NCBI RefSeq assembly: GCF_903815225.1
Contig: NZ_LR813084.1
Span: forward strand, 1,282,501-1,346,500
Direction: 5' to 3'
DNA length: 64,000 bases
Origin: Delftia tsuruhatensis
Lineage (GTDB): Bacteria; Pseudomonadota; Gammaproteobacteria; Burkholderiales; Burkholderiaceae_C
This document shows, one piece after another, positions 36,594 through 46,942 of the stretch (within the stretch, counting starts at the first letter, position 1; each line of letters starts with the position of its first letter). The position numbers and the translations under genes were made by a program. The notes below the pieces were generated by a model. It saw only the letters and a program-made list of their open reading frames with translations. It ran no database searches and was not told the origin of the DNA.

Positions 36594-37616
36594 ATGCCAC
36601 AGACCACGGCCCACACCATCGCCATTGCCCAGGTCCTGCAGATCGTGCAGGGCGCGCAGCGCAATGGCATGGATGTGCCTGCCATCCTGCGCCGCGCCGG
36701 TATTTCGCCGGCCCTGCTGGATGCGCCGCTGTCGCGCGTGACCCAGGCGCAGTACGCGGCGCTGATCCGCGTGCTGCGCCGTGTCTGCCGCGACGAGCTG
36801 TGGGGCCTGTGCCGGCATCCGCTGCCCGTGGGCAGCTTCGCCCAGGCCTGCCGGATCATGCAGCCTTGCCGCACGCTGGGCGAGGCCTTGCACGCCGGCC
36901 TGCGTTTTTACCGGCTGGTGCTCCATGATTTCACGCCGAGGTTGCAGGTGGCCGGCGGCATGGCCCGCATCGCCGTGGTCTCGCGGCGCGAGCGCGACGC
37001 GCCGCTGGCCTATGCCGAGCGCTCGTTCTGCTTTCTGGGCCATGGCGTCATGTCCTGGCTGGTATCGCGCAGGATCGAGCTGACGGGCGTGTGCGCGCCC
37101 GCCGACAGCATGCCCTATGGCACGGAGGCGCAGCGCCTGTTTCTCGCGCCGCTGCGGCCGGGCTGTGACTTCACCGGGCTGGAGTTCGATGCCCGGTGGC
37201 TGGAGCTGCCGGTGGTGCAGAGTCCGCAGAGCCTGGTCGAGTTCCTGGGCCAGGCACCGATGGGGCTGGTGATCCGCTACCGTGGCCGGGCCCGGCTGGG
37301 CGAACGCATCCGGCATCTGCTGCGGCGCGATCTGGCGGGCGAGCTGCCTTCGCTGGAGCAGGTCGGAGCCGCGCTGTCGATGACGCCTCAGACCCTGCGC
37401 CGCCGCCTGCGCGACGAGGGCCTGGGCTTTCAGTCCCTCAAGGATGATCTGCGTCGTGATGCGGCCATCGAACTGCTGCACCGGAGCGAACTGACGCTGG
37501 CCGATATCGCGGCCCGTGTGGGCTTTGCGGAGGCCAGCACCTTTCACCGCGCCTTCAAGGGGTGGACCGGCCTGCCGCCAGGCGCCTATCGGCAGGCCCA
37601 GCGACGCGGCCGCTGA
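36594..37616 (+). CDS. AraC-family transcriptional regulator
   Basis: The 340-residue protein has an N-terminal arabinose-binding-like domain of the OruR/ArgR subgroup (about 20-210; GMDVPAILRRAGISPALLD). Its C-terminal AraC DNA-binding domain (about 235-335) has two helix-turn-helices: LEQVGAALSMTPQTLRRRLR and LADIAARVGFAEASTFHRAF. It probably controls the Bug receptor gene that follows or the adjacent transport genes. The effector is unknown. Its stop overlaps a short terminator hairpin. Confidence 0.92.
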   Translation: MPQTTAHTIAIAQVLQIVQGAQRNGMDVPAILRRAGISPALLDAPLSRVTQAQYAALIRVLRRVCRDELWGLCRHPLPVGSFAQACRIMQPCRTLGEALHAGLRFYRLVLHDFTPRLQVAGGMARIAVVSRRERDAPLAYAERSFCFLGHGVMSWLVSRRIELTGVCAPADSMPYGTEAQRLFLAPLRPGCDFTGLEFDARWLELPVVQSPQSLVEFLGQAPMGLVIRYRGRARLGERIRHLLRRDLAGELPSLEQVGAALSMTPQTLRRRLRDEGLGFQSLKDDLRRDAAIELLHRSELTLADIAARVGFAEASTFHRAFKGWTGLPPGAYRQAQRRGR

Positions 37617-37624
37617 TCTTTTTT
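37599..37624 (+). terminator. Terminator overlapping the AraC gene stop codon
   Basis: CAGCG (37599-37603) and CGCTG (37611-37615) form a short stem spanning the TGA stop, followed after three bases by six T. The stem is short, so efficiency is uncertain. Confidence 0.5.
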
Positions 37625-37665
37625 GCCAATCATTTTGAGCCGTTCGGTGATTGGTGGCTCGAGCC
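37625..37665. promoter_or_regulatory. Inverted repeats upstream of the second Bug receptor
   Basis: CCAATCA (37626-37632) and TGATTGG (37648-37654) form a perfect 7-bp inverted repeat spaced by 15 bases. It is followed at once by the palindrome GGCTCGAGCC (37656-37665). The region is AT-richer than the neighbouring genes and lies between the AraC regulator and the receptor, so it is a candidate operator. This is inferred from symmetry only. Confidence 0.4.
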
Positions 37666-37756
37666 GCCATGGCCACACTGTCGATGGACCTCTGCCCCAT
37701 GGCAGGGCATGCACCCCGCACAGGAGGGTGCCGTACACAGCACAAGGAGACAAGCC

Positions 37757-38755
37757 ATGGAATCCAGTCGACGCGGCTGCCTGCGGGCGGCCATGGCGTG
37801 CGCGGCCAGTACGGTCCTGGGAGCGGCCTCGCCCATCGCCTGGGCGCAGGGCCCCGCTGCCTATCCCTCCAGGCCACTGCGCATGGTGATCCCCTATCCG
37901 GCCGGGGGAGGCACGGACATCATCGGCCGCATCATTGCCCAGCAACTGAGCCAGGCCTGGGGCCAGCCCGTGGTGGTGGAGAACCGGCCGGGCTCCAGCG
38001 GGATCATCGGCAACGATGTGGTGGCCAAGTCGGCGCCCGACGGCCATACCCTGCTGCTGGGGATCACGGCCATGATCCAGTCGCCGGCGCTGTACCCGAA
38101 GCTGCCCTATGACGTGCTCAGGGATTTCGCGCCGGTCTCGCAGGTGGCCCTTTCCTCGGACCTGCTCGTGGTGCCACGCGAGGTGCCGGCCGCGACGCTC
38201 AAGGAGTTCATTGCCCTGGTCAAGGCCCATCCCGGCAAGTACAGCAACGGCAACTATGGCAATGGAACCTCCTCGCACATGCATGGCGAGTTGCTGCGGG
38301 CCAAGGCGGGGCTGGACCTGGCGTTGATCCCGTACAAGGGCGCGGCGCCGCTGGTCAACGATGTGCTGGGTGGACAACTGTCCTCGGGCTTCATCGACGT
38401 GTCCTCGGCCCATGCCCATCTGAAGTCCGACAAGATCCGCATCCTGGCCATCACGGGCATGCAGCGCCATCCGGCGCTGCCCGATGTGCCGACCTTCACC
38501 GAGTCGGGTCTGGCGGGGTTCGAGGCCAATGGATGGTTCGCCACCTTCGTGGCGGCGGGAACGCCCCGTCCCATCGTCGACAGGCTGTCGGCCGAGGTGC
38601 GGCGCGTCGTGGCCGCGCCCGAGCTCGGCGGCCGCCTGGTATCCATGGGCCTGCGCCCGGTGGGCAGCAGCCCGGAGGAACTGGCCGCCGTCATGGAGCG
38701 CGACCTTCCGCGCTGGGGACGCATCGTCAAGGACGCGGGGATTCGGCTGGAGTAG
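37757..38755 (+). CDS. Bug-family periplasmic solute-binding protein
   Basis: The 332-residue protein has a signal peptide with a twin-arginine-like SRRGCLRA motif and cleavage near AWA-QG. The Bug core is seen in YPSRPLRMVIPYPAGGGTD, then GSSGIIGNDVVAKSAPDGHT and IPYKGAAPLVNDVLGGQ. It is a second orphan tripartite-transporter-type receptor. The ATG at 37757 follows AAGGAG. It sits between an AraC regulator and an amidase with a dipeptide-type ABC transporter on the other strand; its end overlaps the amidase end by 29 bases, so the two coding ends share DNA. The ligand is unknown. Confidence 0.92.
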   Translation: MESSRRGCLRAAMACAASTVLGAASPIAWAQGPAAYPSRPLRMVIPYPAGGGTDIIGRIIAQQLSQAWGQPVVVENRPGSSGIIGNDVVAKSAPDGHTLLLGITAMIQSPALYPKLPYDVLRDFAPVSQVALSSDLLVVPREVPAATLKEFIALVKAHPGKYSNGNYGNGTSSHMHGELLRAKAGLDLALIPYKGAAPLVNDVLGGQLSSGFIDVSSAHAHLKSDKIRILAITGMQRHPALPDVPTFTESGLAGFEANGWFATFVAAGTPRPIVDRLSAEVRRVVAAPELGGRLVSMGLRPVGSSPEELAAVMERDLPRWGRIVKDAGIRLE

Positions 38756-40175
38756 CGCGGGGCGGCGTCGGCCAGGCGGGCGGGGACGGGCGCAATTGCT
38801 CGAGCACACGGGACAGCCGCAGTACGCCCAGGTCGTCGAAGCGGCGCCCGGCGACCTGCACGCCGATGGGCAGGGCACCGTCGTGGCCGCAGGGCACGGA
38901 GGCTGCAGGCTGCTCCGACATGTTGTAGGGCACCGTGAACGCAATGTGCTCCAGCGGACGCAGCGGATCATTCGTGGGGCAGGGCATCTGCGCGGCAAAC
39001 GCCGTGATGGGGGCCACCGGCGACAGCACGTAGTCGAAGGCTGCCGTGGCCTGGACGGTGGCCACGCGCACCAGGTGGGATTGCTGGCTGGCGATGTACA
39101 GCTGCGCGGGCGTCAGCGCCGAGGCACTGCCGGCCCAGTCACGGATGAAGGGCAGGACCATGGCGCGCTGCGCGGCCGGCAGGGCCTGCAGGTCCATGTG
39201 CGAGCGCATGCGCCAGAACTGGTCCAGGCCGTCGAGCATCTGCGGCGTCAGCCAGGGCCGCATCGGCTCCACATGGGCGCCGGCGGCCTCCAGCCAGCGT
39301 GCGGCCTGCTCCACGGTGGCGCGCACCGCGGGCTGCACGGGCAGGCCGCAGCCGGCCTCCAGCAGCAGGCCGATGCGCAGGCCGCGGACCTGGGCAGGAT
39401 CCATGTCGAAGCCGGTCCAGGCGATGTCCTGCGCGGGCAGGCCCATGCTGTCGCGCGCGTCAGGCCGGGACAGCACCTGCATCATCAGCGCCGCATCGGC
39501 GACGGTGCGCGTCATGGGGCCGGCGCAGCGGCCCGTATAGGGCGGATCGATGGGCACGCGGCCCAGGCTGGGCTTGAGGCCGAAGATGCCGCACCAGCCC
39601 GCGGGCAGGCGGATGGAGCCGCCGATGTCGGTGCCCACATGCAGGGGGCCATAGCCCGCGGCGGCCGCGGCGCCCGCCCCTGCGCTGGAGCCGCCTGGTG
39701 TCTTTCCGAGGTCCCAGGGATTGAAGGTGTTGCCGTGCAGCGAGGACAGGCCCGAGGACAGCATGCCGTAGTCGGGCATGGTGGTCTTGGCGAAGACGAT
39801 GGCGCCGGCCTCGCGCAGCCGGGCCGCTGGCGGTGCATCCTGCGGCGCCGCGACCAGAGGCATGGCGGCCGTGCCCACAGGCGTGGGGTCTCCGCGCGTG
39901 GCGATGTTGTCCTTGACCGTGGCGGGCACGCCATCGAGCAGGCCCATGGGGTCGCCGCGCAGCCAGCGGGCCTCGCTTGCACGCGCCTGGGCCAGGGCCG
40001 CTTCGGGCCGCAGAAGGTAGGCGGCGTGCAACTGCGGTTCCCAGCGCTGCACGTGGGCCAGCAGCGCGTCCAGCACCTCGACGGGCGAGAGGCTGCGCGC
40101 CCGGTAGGCGCGCAGCAACTCATGGGCGGGCAGGTCGTGCAGGGCCTGGCCCGGGGCAGGTGGCATGGCAGTCAT
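38727..40175 (-). CDS. Amidase (amidase signature family)
   Basis: The 482-residue amidase-signature enzyme has a Ser-cisSer-Lys triad: the lysine in GVPATVKDNIATRG (Lys88), the cis-serine in the GGSSAG block (about 163) and the nucleophile in GTDIGGSIRLPAG (about 187). It hydrolyses carboxylic amides to acids and ammonia; the substrate is not defined. GGAGAAG precedes the ATG at 40175. It lies 70 bases after the peptide-type binding protein, as last gene of that transporter operon, which suggests that the imported compound is an amide or peptide. Confidence 0.92.
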   Translation of the reverse strand: MTAMPPAPGQALHDLPAHELLRAYRARSLSPVEVLDALLAHVQRWEPQLHAAYLLRPEAALAQARASEARWLRGDPMGLLDGVPATVKDNIATRGDPTPVGTAAMPLVAAPQDAPPAARLREAGAIVFAKTTMPDYGMLSSGLSSLHGNTFNPWDLGKTPGGSSAGAGAAAAAGYGPLHVGTDIGGSIRLPAGWCGIFGLKPSLGRVPIDPPYTGRCAGPMTRTVADAALMMQVLSRPDARDSMGLPAQDIAWTGFDMDPAQVRGLRIGLLLEAGCGLPVQPAVRATVEQAARWLEAAGAHVEPMRPWLTPQMLDGLDQFWRMRSHMDLQALPAAQRAMVLPFIRDWAGSASALTPAQLYIASQQSHLVRVATVQATAAFDYVLSPVAPITAFAAQMPCPTNDPLRPLEHIAFTVPYNMSEQPAASVPCGHDGALPIGVQVAGRRFDDLGVLRLSRVLEQLRPSPPAWPTPPRATPAESPRP

Positions 40176-40245
40176 CAAGGCTTCTCCTGTGGGAATGTGC
40201 GGCCCAGTGTGGGCCGCCATGGCAGGCGGCCGTGTCGCCTTCGGC

Positions 40246-41739
40246 TCAGCCGGCCCAGGACAGGGCCGAGAGGTCGTTGACGAAGACAGGCATGTCCTTC
40301 CACAGGCCGCGCAGGCTCTTGTTGGCCACCGTGACCCACTGCGGGGTGTAGAGGAAGGCGTGTACCGATTCCTGGGCCAGCAGCCGCTGGGCATCACCCA
40401 GCAGCCGCGAGCGGTCGGCGGGGCGCGAGGCGTTCTTGATCTTGTCGTAGAGCTCGTTGAACTGCGCGGACTGGTAGCCCCAGTAGTAGTCGGGCTTGGC
40501 GAAGTTGCCGAGGTCGAAGGGCTCTACATGGGAGATCAGCGTCAGGTCGTAGTTCTTGAGGGTGTAGGTGCCCGACAGCCACTGGGCCCATTCGACGTTC
40601 TGCAGCCTGGCGCGTATGCCTATCTTGGCCAGTTGCGCGGCGATCACCTCGCCGCCCTGGCGGGCGTAGGGTGTGGGCGGCAGGGTCATGGTCAGCTCCA
40701 GCGGCGTCTTGATGCCGGCCTCGGACAGCAGGGCCTTGGCCTTTTCCACGTCGAACGGATTGATGCCCGTGGTGTCCACATAGCCGAAGGCCGTGGGCAC
40801 GTAGTAGCTGCCGATGGGCAGGCCGTAGCCGTCGCCCGCGCCGTCGATCACGGCCTTGCGGTCGATGGCGGCGGCGATGGCACGGCGCACGCGTGCGTCG
40901 TTCAGGGGCTTGCGCGCGTTGTTCATGGCCAGGATGGTCTTGGCGCGCGAGCCGCTGACCACGACCTGGAAACGGCCATTGGCCTTGAACTGGGCGACGC
41001 TGCGCGGGGTCACGCGCGGGAAGGCATCGACATCGCCTGCCAGCAGGGCAGCGACCTGGGCGGCAGGATCGGAGATGAAGCGGAAAGTGGCCCGGCGTAT
41101 GCGCAGGCTCGGGGCCGTGCGGTACTGGGGCCAGGCCGTGAGCGTGACTGCCGCCCCCTTGTTCCAGCTGCCCAACTGGTAGGGGCCGGTGCCGATGGGG
41201 CGCGTGGCATTGGTGGCCGCGCTCTTGGGTTCGACGATGATGGAAGTGGCCTGGCCCAGCACGAAGAGGAAGTCGGGATCGATGTCCTTGTTGATGACCA
41301 CCACCGTGTGGTCATCGACCACGCGCGTGGTCAGTGCCGCGAAGGTGCGCTTGTCCTTGTTGGTGCTCTTGTCGTCGCCGGCGCGATCGAAGGAGTACTT
41401 CACGCTGTGGGCGTTGAAGGGCTCGCCGTTCTGGAAGCCCACGCCCTTGCGCAGGCGGAAGGTGTAGGTCTTGAGGTCCGGCGAGACTTCCCAGCTCTCG
41501 GCCAGCAGGGGGGAGACACTGCCGTCGGAGTTGATCTTGGTCAGTGTCTCGAACAGGTTGTAGAGCACGATCTCGCCGATGGAGGAAGCTGCGCCTGCCG
41601 TGGGGTCCAGCCCCGGTGGCTCCAGCGTCATCGCCAGCGTGACGCTGTCCTTGCGGCTCTGGGCCAGTGCGGGCCAGGGCATCAGCAGGGGCAGGCCGGC
41701 GGCAGCGGAGCGGGCCAGCAGGGAACGGCGGTTGAACAT
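40246..41739 (-). CDS. Dipeptide/oligopeptide-type ABC transporter, periplasmic binding protein
   Basis: The 497-residue protein belongs to extracytoplasmic solute-binding family 5. The signal peptide carries a twin-arginine-like NRRSLLARS motif and ends near PALAQ. Family features include TLEPPGLDPTAGAASSIGEI at the mature N-terminus and VSPDLKTYTFRLRKGVGFQNG. Such proteins bind peptides, glutathione, nickel or opines; which one cannot be told here. The ATG at 41739 follows a GGAGA site. It lies downstream of its two permeases and two ATPases, an order different from most dpp operons, where the receptor comes first. Confidence 0.92.
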   Translation of the reverse strand: MFNRRSLLARSAAAGLPLLMPWPALAQSRKDSVTLAMTLEPPGLDPTAGAASSIGEIVLYNLFETLTKINSDGSVSPLLAESWEVSPDLKTYTFRLRKGVGFQNGEPFNAHSVKYSFDRAGDDKSTNKDKRTFAALTTRVVDDHTVVVINKDIDPDFLFVLGQATSIIVEPKSAATNATRPIGTGPYQLGSWNKGAAVTLTAWPQYRTAPSLRIRRATFRFISDPAAQVAALLAGDVDAFPRVTPRSVAQFKANGRFQVVVSGSRAKTILAMNNARKPLNDARVRRAIAAAIDRKAVIDGAGDGYGLPIGSYYVPTAFGYVDTTGINPFDVEKAKALLSEAGIKTPLELTMTLPPTPYARQGGEVIAAQLAKIGIRARLQNVEWAQWLSGTYTLKNYDLTLISHVEPFDLGNFAKPDYYWGYQSAQFNELYDKIKNASRPADRSRLLGDAQRLLAQESVHAFLYTPQWVTVANKSLRGLWKDMPVFVNDLSALSWAG

Positions 41740-41849
41740 GAACAGGTCTCCGGAAATTCTTGCAAGGGGGCTCGGGCCGCTGGCTGCGGCCTGCAGCAGT
41801 GTTTTTACACCAGCACGCACAGGTGCGCGGCCTTGGGCCATGGCAGAGG

Positions 41850-42686
41850 CTAGCCGCGGTGCTGCAGCGTGAGCCGCGGAACGGCCCTGACCAGGGCCTG
41901 CGTGTAGGGATGTTGCGGGGCGTGGAACAGCTGCTGCGGTGCTCCGCGCTCGACGATGAGGCCATCCTTGAGCACGATGGCCTCATCGCACAGGTGGCGC
42001 ACCACGGCCAGATCGTGGCTGATGAACAGGTAGGACAGGCCCAGTTGCCGCTGCAGATCCCGCAGCAGGTTCAGGACCTGGGCCTGGACCGAGACGTCGA
42101 GCGCACTCACGGGCTCGTCGGCCACGATGAGGCGCGGGCGGGTGATCAGCGCACGTGCGATGGCGATGCGCTGGCGCTGGCCACCGGAGAACTCATGGGG
42201 GTACTTGTCCAGGTCCTGGCTGCGCAGTCCGACCTGCTCCAGCGTGGCACCGGCCAGGTCGCGGCGCGCGGACCGCGCCGCAGGCAGCGGCTGGGCCGTC
42301 AGGGGCTCGCAGACGATGTGCTCCACGGTCATGCGCGGATCCAGGGAGCCATAGGGATCCTGGAACACCATCTGGAAATCGCGGCGCGCGGCGCGCAGGG
42401 CCTGGCCTGAGAGGCGGTGCAGATCCTGGCCGAGCAGCCGCACGCTGCCGGCGCTGGGCCTGTCCAGCGCCATCACCAGCCGCGCCAGCGTGGACTTGCC
42501 CGAGCCCGATTCCCCGACCACGCCCAGGCTGCGTCCGGCGGCCAGCGTGAAGTCCACGCCACGCAGCGCATGCACCGGCTGGGGGGCACGCCACAGCGAG
42601 CGGCGCGGCAACTGGTAGCTGCGGGCCAGCTGCGTCACCTGCAGCAGAGGCGCGCCGTCGAGGGGCGGGGCATCGTGCGCCGTCAT
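41850..42686 (-). CDS. Peptide-type ABC transporter, ATP-binding subunit (DppF/OppF class)
   Basis: The 278-residue ATPase has Walker A GESGSGKSTLA (about 57-67), the Q-loop QMVFQDPYGSLDPRM, signature [14 protein letters not shown] (about 160) and Walker B LIVADEPVSALD. It belongs to the OppF/DppF class. Its start overlaps the preceding gene's stop by four bases, so the two ATPases are coupled and probably form a heterodimer. Confidence 0.93.
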   Translation of the reverse strand: MTAHDAPPLDGAPLLQVTQLARSYQLPRRSLWRAPQPVHALRGVDFTLAAGRSLGVVGESGSGKSTLARLVMALDRPSAGSVRLLGQDLHRLSGQALRAARRDFQMVFQDPYGSLDPRMTVEHIVCEPLTAQPLPAARSARRDLAGATLEQVGLRSQDLDKYPHEFSGGQRQRIAIARALITRPRLIVADEPVSALDVSVQAQVLNLLRDLQRQLGLSYLFISHDLAVVRHLCDEAIVLKDGLIVERGAPQQLFHAPQHPYTQALVRAVPRLTLQHRG

Positions 42687-43738
42687 TCGGCGGCTCCTGC
42701 TGCCAAAGGGTCTGGTGCAATGGCTTCGGGGCGCCGGCAACGCACCACGTGGGGCTGTGCCCAGGCCTGGAGGGACGACGGCGTGGGGCGCTGCGGGCGC
42801 TGCAGCACCATGCAGCGGGGGCGCTCGCTGTGGCAAGCCGGCTCCGTGAAGTCGCAGCGGCCCGCGAAGGCGCATCCGGCGGGCAGGTCCACCAGCTCGG
42901 GCACGGTCCCGGCAATGGTGGGCAAGCGGTCCTGGCGGGGGCTGTCCGGCGCCCGCGCGTTCCATTGTGGCCGTGCAGCGAACAGGCCGCGCGTGTAGGG
43001 ATGGGCGCGGCGCGCGAAGATGGCTTCGGTCATGCCGCTTTCGACCACGGTGCCGCCGTACATGACCAGCAGTTGCTCCACGTTCTGGGCGATCACTCCC
43101 AGGTCGTGCGAGATCAGCAGCAGGGCCATGGAATGCTCGGCCACCAGTTCCTGGAGCAGGTCCAGGATCTGTTGCTGCACGGTCACGTCCAGGGCGGTGG
43201 TGGGCTCGTCGGCGATCAGCAGGTCGGGCCCGCAGGCCAGGGCCATGGCGATGGTGATGCGCTGGCGCTGCCCGCCCGAGAACTGGTGCGGGAAGTCGTC
43301 GTAGCGCCCGGTCGCGCCTGCAATGCCCACGCGTTCCAGCAATGCCACCGCCTGCGCGCGTGCCGCCTGGCGACCCAGGCCCAGGTGGCGGCGCAGCGGC
43401 TCGGCCACCTGCCGTCCTACGCTGTGCACGGGATTGAGCGCCGTCATCGGCTCCTGGAACACCATGGCCATGCGGTTGCCACGCAGGCGGCACAGCGCAT
43501 CCTCGCCCAGGTCCAGCAGTTCCTGGCCATTGAGCACGATGCTGCCATCGACCTGTGCATGCTCGGGCAGCAGACCCATCAGTGCCAGGGCCGTCAGCGA
43601 TTTGCCGCAGCCGGACTCCCCGATCAGGCCCAGCGTGGCACCGCGCTCCAGGATGAACTCCAGATTCTGCACGGCACGCGCGCGACCGCGCGGGGTCTGC
43701 AAGGTGATGGTGAGGCCGGAGACTTCGAGCAGGGGCAT
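42683..43738 (-). CDS. Peptide-type ABC transporter, ATP-binding subunit (DppD/OppD class)
   Basis: The 351-residue ATPase has Walker [14 protein letters not shown] (about 37), signature [14 protein letters not shown] (about 150), Walker [15 protein letters not shown], and the C-terminal oligopeptide/dipeptide region with [14 protein letters not shown] that holds an Fe-S or metal-type cysteine motif in this family. It is 10 bases after the DppC-like permease gene. Confidence 0.93.
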   Translation of the reverse strand: MPLLEVSGLTITLQTPRGRARAVQNLEFILERGATLGLIGESGCGKSLTALALMGLLPEHAQVDGSIVLNGQELLDLGEDALCRLRGNRMAMVFQEPMTALNPVHSVGRQVAEPLRRHLGLGRQAARAQAVALLERVGIAGATGRYDDFPHQFSGGQRQRITIAMALACGPDLLIADEPTTALDVTVQQQILDLLQELVAEHSMALLLISHDLGVIAQNVEQLLVMYGGTVVESGMTEAIFARRAHPYTRGLFAARPQWNARAPDSPRQDRLPTIAGTVPELVDLPAGCAFAGRCDFTEPACHSERPRCMVLQRPQRPTPSSLQAWAQPHVVRCRRPEAIAPDPLAAGAAE

Positions 43739-43748
43739 GCCGCGTCCT

Positions 43749-44666
43749 TCAGCGCTGCCGTGACAGGCGCGGATCGAGCAGATCGCGCAGGCCGTCGCCC
43801 AGCAGATTGAGGCCCAGCACCGACAGTGCGATGGCCAGTCCCGGCCATACGGCCAGCAGCGGTGCCTGGAACATCAGGGTCTGGGCCTCGCTCAGCATGC
43901 GTCCCCAGGATGGCTGGGGAGGCTGCGTGCCCAGTCCCAGGTAGGACAGGGCGGCTTCCGCCAGGATGGCCAGCGCGAACTGTATGGTGGCCTGCACCAC
44001 CAGCACCGGCAGGATGTTGGGCAGCACATGGTGCCAGGTGATGCTGGCGCGGCCATGGCCGCAGGCCCTGGCGGCCAGCACGTATTCGCGTGCCCACACG
44101 GCCTTGGCCGAGGCCCGTGTGATGCGTGCGAACGTGGGAATGTTGAAGATGCCGATGGCAATGATGGCGTTGACGATGCCCGCGCCGAACACGGCCGTGA
44201 GCATGATGGCCGAAAGCAGTGCGGGGAAGGCAAAGCTGAAGTCGGCCAGGCGCATGATGGCCTCCTCCACCCAGCCCCTGTATGCTGCCGCCACCAGCCC
44301 CAGCACCACGCCGATGGACAGCCCCATGCCCACGGCGATCACGCCGACCAGGATGGAGCTGCGCGCACCGATCAGTAGCAGCGAGGCCACATCGCGCCCG
44401 AAGGCGTCGGTGCCCAGCCAGTGCGTGCTTGCAGGCGCCAGCAGTTTGGCTTCCAGATCCATGTCGTAGGCCGAGCCCGGGGTCCACAAGAAGGACAGCA
44501 GCGCGGCCGTCAGCAGCAGCAGGGTCAGCGCCCCGCCCAGCATGAAACTGCGGTGTCCCCGCATGCGTCGCGCCAGGCCCGCCGGCGCCTGGCGCGTGAC
44601 CGCCCGCGTGGGCAGGTGTTCCGCAGGCGCTGCCGGGGACGCAAGTTGACTGTCCGATGGGCTCAT
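43749..44666 (-). CDS. Peptide-type ABC transporter, permease subunit (DppC class)
   Basis: The 305-residue permease has an N-terminal helix (about 43-62), the OppC-type THWLGTDAFGRDVASLLLIG block (about 83-102), and an EAA-type loop in AAARACGHGRASITWHHVLP. It has about six helices. Its start overlaps the preceding permease stop by four bases (ATGA). Confidence 0.93.
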   Translation of the reverse strand: MSPSDSQLASPAAPAEHLPTRAVTRQAPAGLARRMRGHRSFMLGGALTLLLLTAALLSFLWTPGSAYDMDLEAKLLAPASTHWLGTDAFGRDVASLLLIGARSSILVGVIAVGMGLSIGVVLGLVAAAYRGWVEEAIMRLADFSFAFPALLSAIMLTAVFGAGIVNAIIAIGIFNIPTFARITRASAKAVWAREYVLAARACGHGRASITWHHVLPNILPVLVVQATIQFALAILAEAALSYLGLGTQPPQPSWGRMLSEAQTLMFQAPLLAVWPGLAIALSVLGLNLLGDGLRDLLDPRLSRQR

Positions 44667-45625
44667 ATGTCGCTGGCCTCGATGCGTGGGTCGATGGCTG
44701 CGTACAGCACATCCACGGCGAAGTTGATGACCACCACCATGGCCGCCAGCAGCAGCACGCAGTTGCGCACGACGATGAGGTCGCGGTTGGCGATGGACTG
44801 GAAGATCAGCCGGCCCAGGCCCGGCAGGTAGAACACGTTCTCCACCACGATGGTGCCGGCCAGCAACTGTGCGAATTGCAGCCCCATGACGGTGAGCACG
44901 GGGATCATGGCGTTGCGCAGCACATGGCCCCAGAGGACGGCACGGCGCGACAGGCCCTTGGCGCGTGCCGTGCGCACGAAATCCTCGCGCAGCACCTCCA
45001 GCACGGCGGAGCGCGTGATGCGGGCCAGGATGGCCGCCTGCACCACGGCCAGCGAGATCGCCGGCAGCAGCAGCGCCCGCAGCGCGGGTAGCGGACCACC
45101 GCCGTCCGCTTCGCTCCAGCCGGGGAAGCCGCCTGCGGAGAACCATTGGAGCTTCACCGAGAACACCAGGATCAGCAGGATGGCGAACCAGAAGTTGGGA
45201 ATGGCGATACCCAGTTGCGCCAGGCCCATGACGCCCAGATCGCCCCAGCGGTTGTGGCGCGCGGCCGCATAGATACCGGCGGCCAGGGCCAGCACGGTGG
45301 TGATGAGCATGGCCATCACGGCGAGGGGAACGGTGACGGCCAGGCGCTCGAGTACGAGATCGCTGACCGGCGTGCTGTAGGCGTAGCTCAGGCCCATGTC
45401 GCCGTGCAGCAGACCTTGCAGCCACTGCGCGTATCGTTGCCAGGCCGGCCGGTCCAGGCCCAGCTGTACCGCCAGCGCCTGCACCGCCTCGGGCGAGGCA
45501 TCGGGGCCCATCAGCATCTGGGCGGCGTTGCCCGGCAGCACTTCAAGCACGCCGAAAACCACGGCCGAGGCACCCAGCAGCGTGGCTGCCAGCATCAGCA
45601 GGCGCTTGAGCAGGAAGATGCTCAT
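44663..45625 (-). CDS. Peptide-type ABC transporter, permease subunit (DppB class)
   Basis: The 320-residue permease has the DppB N-terminus (LKRLLMLAATLLGASAVVFG, then GNAAQMLMGPDASPEAVQAL), six hydrophobic helices, and the EAA-type loop TARAKGLSRRAVLWGHVLRN (about 210). It is first gene of the operon, with the promoter presumably in the 305-base upstream gap. Gene order is permease, permease, ATPase, ATPase, receptor, amidase. Confidence 0.93.
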   Translation of the reverse strand: MSIFLLKRLLMLAATLLGASAVVFGVLEVLPGNAAQMLMGPDASPEAVQALAVQLGLDRPAWQRYAQWLQGLLHGDMGLSYAYSTPVSDLVLERLAVTVPLAVMAMLITTVLALAAGIYAAARHNRWGDLGVMGLAQLGIAIPNFWFAILLILVFSVKLQWFSAGGFPGWSEADGGGPLPALRALLLPAISLAVVQAAILARITRSAVLEVLREDFVRTARAKGLSRRAVLWGHVLRNAMIPVLTVMGLQFAQLLAGTIVVENVFYLPGLGRLIFQSIANRDLIVVRNCVLLLAAMVVVINFAVDVLYAAIDPRIEASDI

Positions 45626-46817
<1,192 letters not shown>

Positions 46818-46866
46818 CCGGCGATTATCTCCATGGCGGCCGTGGCAGGCCGGGGAGGGAGCGGCC

Positions 46867-46901
46867 ATGCAAAAGGCCCACGCGAGGTGGGCCTTTTGCA
46901 T
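46867..46901. terminator. Strong hairpin between rplY and pth
   Basis: A perfect 15-bp inverted repeat, ATGCAAAAGGCCCAC (46867-46881) and GTGGGCCTTTTGCAT (46887-46901), with a 5-base loop. The arms include T4/A4 runs, so it can act as an intrinsic terminator for rplY on the minus strand. Confidence 0.8.
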
Positions 46902-46942
46902 GGACTGCAGCGGCCGGAGCCGCCGCAGGGGAAAGCCAGGAA

